This document shows positions 56,754-64,000 of a DNA stretch of 64,000 nucleotides, piece by piece. Location: the NCBI GenBank assembly GCA_963823675.1, contig CAWGMT010000004.1, forward strand, positions 496,001 through 560,000, given 5' to 3'. The notes below the pieces were generated by a model. That model saw only the letters and a program-made list of their open reading frames with translations. It made no database searches and was not told the origin of the DNA. Each line of letters starts with the position of its first letter. Positions within the stretch are counted from its first letter, which is position 1. Origin of the DNA: CAWGMT01 sp963823675 (GTDB lineage: Bacteria; Planctomycetota; Planctomycetia; Isosphaerales; Isosphaeraceae). The position numbers were made by a program, and so were the translations under genes.

Positions 56754-57602
56754 ATGATCGCCGCTTCGTTGGTTTTGGCGCTGGGGATCTCGACTGTCGC
56801 CGACGGTCTGGGGTCGGCTCGAGTCGTCACGGGACAACAGGCTCCCGTCGAGTTCTTGATTGTTCCAATCCGGGCACACATCCTCACCTCGCCGGACCTG
56901 GAACTGGCGAACTGCAAGCTTCGCGAGAGCGACATCACTCGGGTTGTCCGCAAGGTTAATGCGATCTGGAGTCAGGCCGGCATCGCTTTTGGGGTTGAGT
57001 CGATCGTTCGCGAACCGGCCGCGCAGCGCGATCGATTCCGTCTCGTGGTTGAGTTGAGTCAAGGCCAGCTCGACCTGGCCGATCTCGATCTTCTGTTGCC
57101 CAAGTCGAGCCGGGTTGTCGATGGGCTGAATGTCTATTTCTTCCACGATCTGCCGTTCAATGGCTCGTACCTCGGCGGAGATTGTGTGCTGGTGCAGGAG
57201 GGCGCCCGGTTGAATGAAGTCGCGGGGGGTAGCGATGAGCCGATGGCCCGGGTATTAGGGCACTGTGCGGGCCGTGCCTTGAACCTTGCGCCGCGCCGCG
57301 AGCCGGAGACCAGCCTGATGGCCCTCGGGACCACCGGTTTTGCCCTGGACGCGGACGAGGTCAGGCGCGCCCGGCGCGTGGCCAAGACCATTCCCGGCGT
57401 GCTGACGGTCGCCGAAGCCCGCAAGGCCGCCGACGCCGCCCAGGCCGCTGGAGACGCAACGAAAGCCAAGCTGCTACGATCGTGGCTCGACGCGGTAGCC
57501 AGTACAAAGGCCGCGGACGCACCGCGAACCAAGCCGTCCCAGAACCGCCCCCCCGATAAACAGAAGCGGCGAAGTGGGCGTGAGCTGACGTCGAGATCGT
57601 GA
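56754..57602 (+). CDS. Exported metzincin-like protein lacking the zinc-binding site
   Basis: The start at ATG 56754 lies nine bases after GGGAG; a signal peptide (MIAASLVLALGISTVADGLG) follows. The body VPIRAHILTSPDLELANCKL, VVRKVNAIWSQAGIAFGVES and VYFFHDLPFNGSYLGGD resembles planctomycete archaemetzincin-type proteases. Where these have HELGHALGLPHR the present protein reads LGHCAGRALNLAPRR: the catalytic Glu and two of three zinc His are gone. The Met-turn block LMALGTTGFALDADEV is kept, as is VAKTIPGVLTVAEARKA. It is probably an inactive relative, with a Lys/Arg/Pro-rich tail. Confidence 0.68.
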   Translation: MIAASLVLALGISTVADGLGSARVVTGQQAPVEFLIVPIRAHILTSPDLELANCKLRESDITRVVRKVNAIWSQAGIAFGVESIVREPAAQRDRFRLVVELSQGQLDLADLDLLLPKSSRVVDGLNVYFFHDLPFNGSYLGGDCVLVQEGARLNEVAGGSDEPMARVLGHCAGRALNLAPRREPETSLMALGTTGFALDADEVRRARRVAKTIPGVLTVAEARKAADAAQAAGDATKAKLLRSWLDAVASTKAADAPRTKPSQNRPPDKQKRRSGRELTSRS

Positions 57603-57632
57603 CGCGATGACTTGGCGGCTCGTGCCTTGGTG

Positions 57633-57661
57633 TTGGCGAGCCCGGTCGCGTCAGCGCCGGG
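57633..57661 (-). repeat. 29-bp repeat, inverted copy of 45987-46015
   Basis: Perfect 29-base match in opposite orientation. Here it lies in the 176-bp gap between the metzincin-like gene and the convergent oxidoreductase, with an additional TGACGCGA/TCGCGTCA dyad (57600-57607 and 57645-57652). Confidence 0.85.
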
Positions 57662-57778
57662 GGTCTTGCTCGAAACAAAACTCGGGGCGATCACGCGACC
57701 CCGCTCGCCTTCTGTATCGCCCCAAGCGACCCCCGTCGCGTCATCACCGGACGTCCGTCCGACTTATCGATGTTCAAA

Positions 57779-59158
57779 TCACACAACCGGCAACGCCCAC
57801 GGCGCGCGGTACGGCCGGCTGAGCATCTGTGTCGCCTCGGGGTCATCGATAATCTGCTCGGTTCGCGGGTCCCAGCGCAGCGTGTCGCGACCCAGTCGCA
57901 TGGCGATATTGCCCAGATGGCAGATCGTGATCGACCGGTGCGCCACTTCCACCGGCGCGGCCGTGGGCCTACGCGAGATGACGCAGTCGATGAAATTGCG
58001 GAAATGATCGTCGCTCGCATAAAGATGGATCCCGTCGGGACCGATTTTCGAGTCGAGCAGCGACTTCGGCTCGGCTTCCAGCTTGCCACGATCGACGTAG
58101 ATTCTGCCCGCGGTTCCCTGGAACGTGACACCCATCTTCTCGCGGTTCGACACGATCATTGTGACGCCGTTCTCATAAACCGCCTCGAAGGAAAACTCGG
58201 TGGCCGTGTTCCAGAGCTCGTCGGGCGGAAAAACCCCCTTGGCGGTCTTGATCGCGATGGGGCCGGTCATTTCCGTGCCCATGCCCCATTGGGCACAATC
58301 CGGGTGGTGGCCGCCCCAGTCCGTCACATTGCCTCCCGAATAATCATAAATCCAGCGGAAGTTGACGTGGCACCGCGCCGGGGCATAAGGGGCGTCGCGC
58401 GCGGGGCCTAGCCAGAAGTTGTAGTCGAAGCCCTTCGGAACGGGCTCGGGCTTCTTGCGGCTGCCGGTCTTGGCGTAGTCGGTGCGGCCGCCCGGCAGGC
58501 CGACCCGGACAGTCCGCAAATCGCCGATCCGCCCGTTGCGGACCAGTTCGGCGGCGCGGCGGAACCGGCGGTCGGAGCGCTGCTGGCTGCCGGTCTGAAA
58601 GACGACCTTGCACTTCTGCACCGCGTAGCTCATGGCACGGCCGTCGCTGACCGTCAGCGAAAGCGGCTTCTGGCAGTAGATGTCCTTCCTGCCCTTGCAC
58701 GCATCGAGCACCATCATGGCGTGCCAGTGGTCCGGGGTGCAGATCTCGACGGCGTCGATATCTTGCCGGCCGAGGATTTCGCGGTAATCGCCCGCGACGT
58801 CGCAGCCCCGGTAAGTGCCGGACGGCCGATTCTTGCCATAGCGCTCCTCGATCAGCCGTCGCGCCGGCTCGCGGCCGCCGATCTTGCCTTCCCAGTACCC
58901 CGGGCTCTCGCGATTGACGTCGCAGACGGCGACGATCTGCACTCGCTCATCACGCAGAAACGAATTGATGTCGTTGAAGCCCTGGTTGCCGGTCCCGATC
59001 ATCGCGACGGTGATGCGATTGCTGGCTGAGACGTTACCCGAAAGGCCGAGGGCTGAGGCGGGGATAACGGTGGGAAACGCGAAGCCGGCTGCTGTCGCAG
59101 TTGGAATCGTGGTACGCAGGAAATCGCGGCGGGACGTGCGGGCTCGCGGTGGATTCAT
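57779..59158 (-). CDS. Tat-exported Gfo/Idh/MocA-type oxidoreductase
   Basis: A 459-residue intact protein. The twin-arginine signal RTSRRDFLRTTIPTATAAGF is followed by the NAD-binding motif ITVAMIGTGNQGFNDINSFL. Family motifs are EICTPDHWHAMMVLDACKGR, KDIYCQKPLSLTVSDGR and FDYNFWLGPARDAPY. The substrate domain has IYDYSGGNVTDWGGHHPDCA, and the C-terminus YRAPWALPVV is typical. ATG 59158 is chosen because the signal begins there. It is the third paralog of this group in the window and the only unbroken one. Periplasmic sugar or polyol oxidation is likely; the substrate is unknown. Confidence 0.9.
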   Translation of the reverse strand: MNPPRARTSRRDFLRTTIPTATAAGFAFPTVIPASALGLSGNVSASNRITVAMIGTGNQGFNDINSFLRDERVQIVAVCDVNRESPGYWEGKIGGREPARRLIEERYGKNRPSGTYRGCDVAGDYREILGRQDIDAVEICTPDHWHAMMVLDACKGRKDIYCQKPLSLTVSDGRAMSYAVQKCKVVFQTGSQQRSDRRFRRAAELVRNGRIGDLRTVRVGLPGGRTDYAKTGSRKKPEPVPKGFDYNFWLGPARDAPYAPARCHVNFRWIYDYSGGNVTDWGGHHPDCAQWGMGTEMTGPIAIKTAKGVFPPDELWNTATEFSFEAVYENGVTMIVSNREKMGVTFQGTAGRIYVDRGKLEAEPKSLLDSKIGPDGIHLYASDDHFRNFIDCVISRRPTAAPVEVAHRSITICHLGNIAMRLGRDTLRWDPRTEQIIDDPEATQMLSRPYRAPWALPVV

Positions 59159-59312
59159 CGGTGAGACATCCTCTCGATGGTTGCACATGCAGGGGTCGTG
59201 CCCGTGGAAACGAGAACCTATCGTGCTATTGCTCCAACATATTCGGTCCGCCAGCGAGAGTTCAAGAAGCTCCGCAGTCAGCGAACAGGAGGATGGCGAC
59301 CACATTTCTCCT

Positions 59313-59693
59313 CTACGCGCGGATGATCTGGATGCGGAGGCGATTCAATTCGAGCGCCAACACGGTCGCTCGGCCCGTGGGAGTCATGCCGACAACCCGG
59401 ACGCCATCCCACCCGAAATGTCTGGCCCACTGCTGCTTGCGAGGATGAAAGAGAGGCACACGGCGTCCGGTGATTGGGTCAAGGGCTGAACGTCGCGCCT
59501 CCTTGCGAAGCGAACACGAAACGCAGGCCAGGGCCAAATTGTCAAGGGTCGTCAGGCCTCCCTTTAACCGAGGCACGATATGGTCGATATGGAACGTCGC
59601 TTCCTGTACTTCCTGGGCCAGTCCGCAATATTCGCAACGATTGCCTGCACGCAGGACCACCGCCAGCCGCAGTCGCGCTCGGATATCGTTCAT
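59313..59693 (-). CDS. HNH endonuclease
   Basis: A 126-residue small HNH nuclease. It has the zinc finger pair NRCEYCGLAQEV and LACVSCSLRK, and between them the catalytic core ATFHIDHIVPRLKGGLTTLDN (His-Asp-His). The C-terminal ~45 residues form the DPITGRRVPLFHPRKQQW block common to this subgroup in planctomycetes and cyanobacteria. Its ATG overlaps the stop of the preceding small gene (ATGA), so the two are translationally coupled. It lacks any restriction or intron context. Confidence 0.88.
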   Translation of the reverse strand: MNDIRARLRLAVVLRAGNRCEYCGLAQEVQEATFHIDHIVPRLKGGLTTLDNLALACVSCSLRKEARRSALDPITGRRVPLFHPRKQQWARHFGWDGVRVVGMTPTGRATVLALELNRLRIQIIRA

Positions 59694-59923
59694 GGCGGAG
59701 CAGCGATTGCCGCCTGGGCGGCGCTCTCGGCACGTAGGCGCAAGAGTGTCAATAGCTCGGCCACGTCAACGAGAGCTTCTGCCTCTCGTCGCTCCGCCTG
59801 GCTAAGACGAGTCCCGCCGTCCTGGCGATCGAGCAAGTGGTGTAAGCGCTTATTGAGAGCGCGCGGCAGCCGAAACCGGGCCAGGTCTCCGGGGAGTTCC
59901 AGTTCAATTGTGACTCGGGACAT
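59690..59923 (-). CDS. Small acidic/basic partner of the HNH nuclease
   Basis: A 77-residue protein starting MSRVTIELELPGDLARFRLP, with a central ALNKRLHHLLDRQDGG and a helical RREAEALVDVAELLTLLRLR. The beta strand at the N-terminus followed by helices is reminiscent of antitoxin-like DNA-binding or dimerisation proteins. Its ATG 59923 has AGGA upstream, and its stop overlaps the HNH start. From memory, the same small protein recurs before HNH genes in planctomycetes, so it may be a regulator or inhibitor of the nuclease. Confidence 0.7.
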   Translation of the reverse strand: MSRVTIELELPGDLARFRLPRALNKRLHHLLDRQDGGTRLSQAERREAEALVDVAELLTLLRLRAESAAQAAIAAPP

Positions 59924-60135
59924 GCCACCATCCTGCTTTTTGAATAATCAGCCACCATCGATTCTAACAGCCCGAGCCGCCTTCGCGACCCACTCTGTTC
60001 ATAGATCGTGATGAATCCTCACTTTGTCCGCAGAACCTGCCGCTTCTTCGCACCGCGAAGAGCTGTCGCTTTATCATGCATGACTCCCCATCCAGACAGT
60101 ATATCAGGGGGGTACCGTTCTGCTCCTTTAAGTTG

Positions 60136-60654
60136 TCACTTTTTCGGTTGGGGCTCAGACGGCCGGTCGGGAGGTTTCAAGCCCTTGAGAAGGGGCTTGA
60201 TATCGTCGCGAGCGAGTAGAACGGCGGAATCGGGATCAGACTGTAGCAGCGCTACGTCCGCGAAGCCCTGGGAGATGGCCAGCCGGAGGTCGGCGGCGGC
60301 CAGATCGAGGTCGCGGTCGCGAAGGAGCTTGGCGTGCTCGTAAACGGGGGTCTTGCCGTAGCCGATTAAGGTAATCCGCCTCGCTTCCGTGAGAGCCAAG
60401 GCGGGGAGCTCGGCGGCTGGCCGCCCCTTCCACAGGGCCAATCGCTGAGTGTCGATCCGGGCGGCATCGGCTGATTTGCCGATGGCCCGGTCGATGCGGG
60501 CCAATTGCCAAAGTACCTCGCTCAACCGCTGGCGATCCTCTTGACCGGCCTTCGCAAGGGGGGGAAAGGAAATGCTGGCTCCCCGCATCAGGAGGGGAAA
60601 AGGAAAGAAGTGATCTTGGGCCGTGCTAATCTCGCGCGACGCTTTTATAATCAT
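60136..60654 (-). pseudogene. C-terminal fragment of a serine/threonine kinase with TPR-like tail
   Basis: The 172 residues match only the C-terminal tail of large planctomycete kinases: DLDLAADLRLAISQGFADVA is the usual repeat-rich ending, followed by LLARDDIKPLLKGLKPP. Upstream ADAARIDTQRLALWKGRPAA resembles a TPR-linked stretch. No kinase domain, membrane helix or proper start is present upstream; the first ~30 residues are foreign. It is likely a remnant left after a deletion. An independent small TPR protein cannot be fully excluded. Confidence 0.5.
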
Positions 60655-60701
60655 CCAGAGTCAAACTCCTGATGAATCACTCAACTTAAGGAAACACCAC
60701 C

Positions 60702-63700
60702 ATGGGGCGGTCGCAACGAGCGAGCCTCGGCTCGCGTGGCCTTGCCGTCGGGTTTGGAGTCATGTGCGTCGTGGCCATCAGCCTGCCGGCGGCGTTTTCG
60801 ACCGTCACGGGCGACGATCAGTCAAGCCTGGGCGCCGGCGTTTATCCGGCCGCCTACGCGATCACCGGGGCCAAGATCGTCGCCGCTCCCGGTAAAACGT
60901 ACGAGCCCGGCACGATCGTCGTGCGCCGGGGGGTGATCGAGGCGGTCGGCCTGGCCAAGGACGTGACCGTCCCGTACGACGCCGAGACCATCGATGGCAA
61001 GGGGCTGGTTGTCTATCCCGGCTTCATCGACCTGTACTCGACGGTGGGTCAGCGCAGGCGCCGAGCGGTCGGCGACCGGCAAGGGGAGGCCCGTCGACTT
61101 AGCCGAGGCCCCCTTGTGCTCGACGCCGCCGGACAATCGCCGGGGGCTGACGCCTGAGTTTGAGGTCGCCGCGGCGCTCGATCTGGCGGATGCCGTCGCC
61201 GAGCCGCGGCGGCGGCTCGGGTTCACCGACCTGGTCTCGGCCCCTGCGGGCGCGATCGCGACCGGTCAGAGCGCCTTGGTGAGCTTGAGCGGCCTGCCGC
61301 GGCGCGAGACGATTGTCGCGGCGCCCGTGGCCCTGCACGTCAACCTGGCGCCGCCGTCCGAGGGCGGCGGGGGCGGCGGCCCGGCGACGCCCGGCCGGCC
61401 CGGGCAGACTCCCGGCCCCGGCCCCACGCCGGCAGTCACGCCGACTCCGGGCCCCGGCCCGACGCCCACGCCCGGCCAGACACCGGGACGCCGCCGCGGC
61501 ATGTTCGGACAGGAAGGGCCCGGCGAGAACCCCTATCCGCGGGTATTGATGGGCTCGATCGCCCATTTCCGCCAGGCGATGCTCGACGCCGACCATCTCC
61601 GCACGGTCAAAGCATTCTACGAGACGCACGACGGCGGCCAGCCGCCGTTTGATCCGGCGCTTCAGGCTCTCCAGGCCGCCCGGTCGAAGAAGCTGCCGGT
61701 GTGGTGGGAGGCGAACACCCGCGACGAGATCCACCGCGCGCTTGACCTGGCCGAGGAATTCGGCACGACCGCCGTCATCATCGGCGGCCGCGAGGCCGCC
61801 AAGGTCGCCGACCGGCTCAAGGCGTCCAAGGTCGCGGTCGTTCTCTCACTGCGCTTTCCCGAGGAGCCAAGGGTTCCCGGCCAGGAGGACTATCGTAAGC
61901 GCCAGCCGGCGGAGCGCACCGAGCCCTTGCGCGTCCTGGCCGACCGCAAGGCGAAGTGGAAGGAGCAGGTGGGCACGGCCGCCGCCCTGGCGAAGGCCGG
62001 GGTGAACTATGCCTTCTCGACCGACGGAGTCGAACGAATCGACACGTTTCCCGCGATCGTCCGCCAGCTCATCGCGGCGGGCTTGACCGCCGACCAGGCG
62101 CTGGCCGGGCTGACCAAGAACGCGGCGGCGATCGCAGGCGTCGGCCGCCGCCTCGGAGCCCTCGAGCCGGGCAAGCTCGGCCACGTGATTGCGACGACCG
62201 GGGCTTTTACCGAGGAGCGGGCTCGCGTGAAGTACGTCCTGGTCGACGGCTTGAAATTCGAGATCAAGCCCGAAGAGCGGGCTCGGACCAAGGGCGGCAG
62301 GGCGGGCGGAGGCGATGGCTTTGGCGGCGGCTTCGACATGGACTTCGCTCCTCCTGCGTCCGGCGGCGGCTCGTCCACGTCGGCAGCGGCCAAGAAAAGA
62401 GCGCCAGCCGTGAGCAAGAAGACCGGTGCTGGTGCTCCTGATAGAAAGGTCAAAGCGGTAAGCCCGCCGTCACCAGGCGGCCAGCCATCCCGCGGAACGG
62501 CCGCACCACCGACAGGCAAGGCCGCGCCGGCCAAGCCGGCGATCGCGGGCCGGATGATCGCCCGGGCCGACCCATCCGCCCTGCTGGTCGTGAAGCCGGC
62601 CGCCAGGAGTCAAACCGCAAAGCCATCACCGGCCGCCAAGCCCGAGCCAGCGGCCGCCCAGCCCAAGGCAGCGGCCGCGATAGGCCAAGAGGCCAAGGCG
62701 CAGACCGGCAAGGCCGCGACTCCCAAGGCCGCGACTCCCAAGGCGGCGGCCCCGTTCGTCGACGTGGCCAGCGAGCTTGAAGAAGACCGCAAACCCACGA
62801 TCCACACAGGCGGCGACGTCCTCATCAAGGATGCCACGATTCTGACTGTCACCAAAGGTACGATCGCCAAGGGGTCGATCCTGATCGACGATGGGAAGAT
62901 CAAGGCGGTGGGCAGGGACGTCAAGGCGCCCCCGGGGTCAACGTCATCGAGGCCGCGGGCCTGGTTGCGATGCCCGGTATCATCGACACGCACTCGCACA
63001 TCGCGATCTCCGGCGGTGTCAACGAAGGCAGCCTGTCGATCGTGCCGGAGGTCAGGATCAAGGACGTGGTGACGGGGGACGATCCGGCGATTTATCGGGC
63101 CCTGGCCGGCGGCACCACCACCGCCCGCTTGTTGCACGGCTCGGCCAATACGATCGGCGGCCAGGACGCCGTCGTCAAGCTGCGCCACGGCAAGCCGGGC
63201 CGCGAGATGATCATCAAGGATGCTCCCCAGGGGGTCAAGTTCGCGCTGGGCGAGAACGTCACGCGATCGCGCGGCCGGTTCCCCAACACCCGGATGGGCG
63301 TCGAGTCGGTGATCGAGCGCGCCTTCGAGGAGGCCAAGGCCTATCGCCGGCTCTGGGCCGATTATCGCAAGACGGTCCAATCCAAGGGTGCCGACCAAGC
63401 GGGCGTGCCGCCGCGCGTCAACCTGCGGCTGGAGGCCGTGGCCGGCATTCTCGACGGCAAGATCCGGATCCATAGCCACTGCTATCGCAGCGATGAGATC
63501 TTGATGCTTCTGGGCACGGCCCAGCGCTACGGCGTCAAGGTCCAGTCGCTCCAGCACGTGCTCGAAGGATACAAGGTTGCCGCCGAGATCGCGGCCCATG
63601 GCGCGAGTGCATCGACCTTCTCGGATTGGTGGGCCTACAAGATCGAGGCCTACGACGCGATTCCGTACAACGCAGCGCTGCTCACCGAAGCCGGAGCCAG

Positions 63701-64000
63701 CGTTTGCATCAAGAGCGACGACGCCGAACTGATGCGGCACCTCAACCTCGAGGCGGCCAAGATGGTCAAGTACGGCGGCGTCTGCGAAGCCCAGGCCCTC
63801 GCCATGATCACGCTCAACCCGGCGCGCGAGCTGGGCATCGACGGTCGCGTCGGCTCGATCGAGGTGGGCAAGGACGCCGACATCGTGCTCTTTAACGGAC
63901 ATCCCTTCGACGCCTTCTCGCGCTGCGAGCTGGCGCTCATCGACGGTGAAGTCTTCTTCCAGAGGCGGGAGCCCGACGGAAAGTTCGGGATCCGTAAAGG
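60702..64000 (+). CDS. Tandem amidohydrolase, exported, truncated by window end (frame breaks at 61050 and 62937)
   Basis: ATG 60702 follows AAGGAAA, and a signal-like segment (LAVGFGVMCVVAISLPAAFS) follows. The first domain is amidohydrolase-like (AYAITGAKIVAAPGKTYEPG, VVYPGFIDLYSTVG) but lacks the metal HxH motif and carries Gly/Pro/Thr-rich loops (61.35-61.5 kb). After an Ala/Lys/Pro linker (62.3-62.75 kb) a second, metal-binding amidohydrolase starts: KDATILTVTKGTIAKGSILI, then GIIDTHSHIAISGG with HxH, KIRIHSHCYRSDE and SDDAELMRHLNLEAA. One extra C at 61050 and one missing G at 62937 break the frame. The last visible residues are FGIRKG; the 3' end is outside. Confidence 0.87.

Noticed and set aside
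1..64000. tRNA or rRNA genes
   Set aside because: I looked in the larger gaps for GGTTC-type loops with CCA-ends and for conserved rRNA blocks and found none; a covariance-model search (tRNAscan-SE, Infernal) would be decisive.

Overview
The window is GC-rich DNA that looks like a planctomycete, most likely from the Isosphaerales/Gemmatales part of the phylum. The inference rests on gene content: DUF1080, DUF1559, DUF3500, DUF4058 and DUF6298 proteins, three Tat-exported Gfo/Idh/MocA oxidoreductases, a serine/threonine kinase fused to WD40 repeats behind an ECF sigma factor, giant surface proteins sharing an N-terminal LE-R-L-type motif, YXWGXW repeats, and many short palindromic repeats between genes. 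No rRNA or tRNA gene, CRISPR array or complete insertion sequence was seen.

Layout. 0-3.5 kb: a DUF1080-esterase fusion, a TPM-GlcG fusion and ispH. 3.8-6.5 kb: a winged-helix regulator with its membrane partner, and a CNNM/CorC-type transporter. 6.7-10.6 kb: ECF sigma factor and kinase-WD40 protein. 11.2-19.2 kb: a TIGR03032-like protein and a roughly 2,280-residue surface adhesin. 19.3-24.3 kb (minus strand): ApbE, a DoxX-like protein, an oxidoreductase, DUF4058 and an unknown protein. 24.6-29.2 kb: a polytopic membrane protein, a PadR/HAAS-domain pair and a Uma2 nuclease. 29.3-33.6 kb: an FG-GAP propeller protein, an eight-copy 61-bp hairpin array, a second oxidoreductase and DUF3500. 33.7-38.4 kb: decayed genes (HNH, alpha/beta hydrolase, an amber-interrupted gene) among DinB, DUF6298 and DUF1559 genes. 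38.8-45.7 kb: M28 peptidase, GH38 mannosidase, phosphate transporter. 46-51 kb: orphan ParD, DUF1579, YXWGXW protein, second surface protein. 51-56.3 kb: an Rpn-like nuclease between 46-bp direct repeats, then a minus-strand cluster (HAD, small protein, deoxyhypusine-synthase-like protein, PfkB kinase carrying an in-frame palindromic insertion). 56.7-64 kb: a metzincin-like protein without its zinc site, a third oxidoreductase, an HNH nuclease coupled to a small partner, a kinase tail fragment and a tandem amidohydrolase cut by the window end.

Working together. Most products are predicted to be exported or cell-surface proteins of polymer and sugar breakdown (DUF1080, GH38, DUF6298, M28, amidohydrolase, oxidoreductases), with one-component regulators placed beside their probable membrane targets (3.8-4.9 kb, 26.1-28.4 kb).

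Data quality matters. About 23 single-base frame breaks split otherwise intact genes, roughly one per 2.8 kb and several at homopolymers. That pattern fits uncorrected sequencing errors better than mass gene death. I therefore report such genes as single CDS and give the break point. True decay is argued only where in-frame stops or truncation are present. The novelty lies mainly in the repeats: an element inserted in frame into a PfkB gene, the 61-bp hairpin array, a 29-bp dispersed inverted repeat, and direct repeats flanking a nuclease gene.
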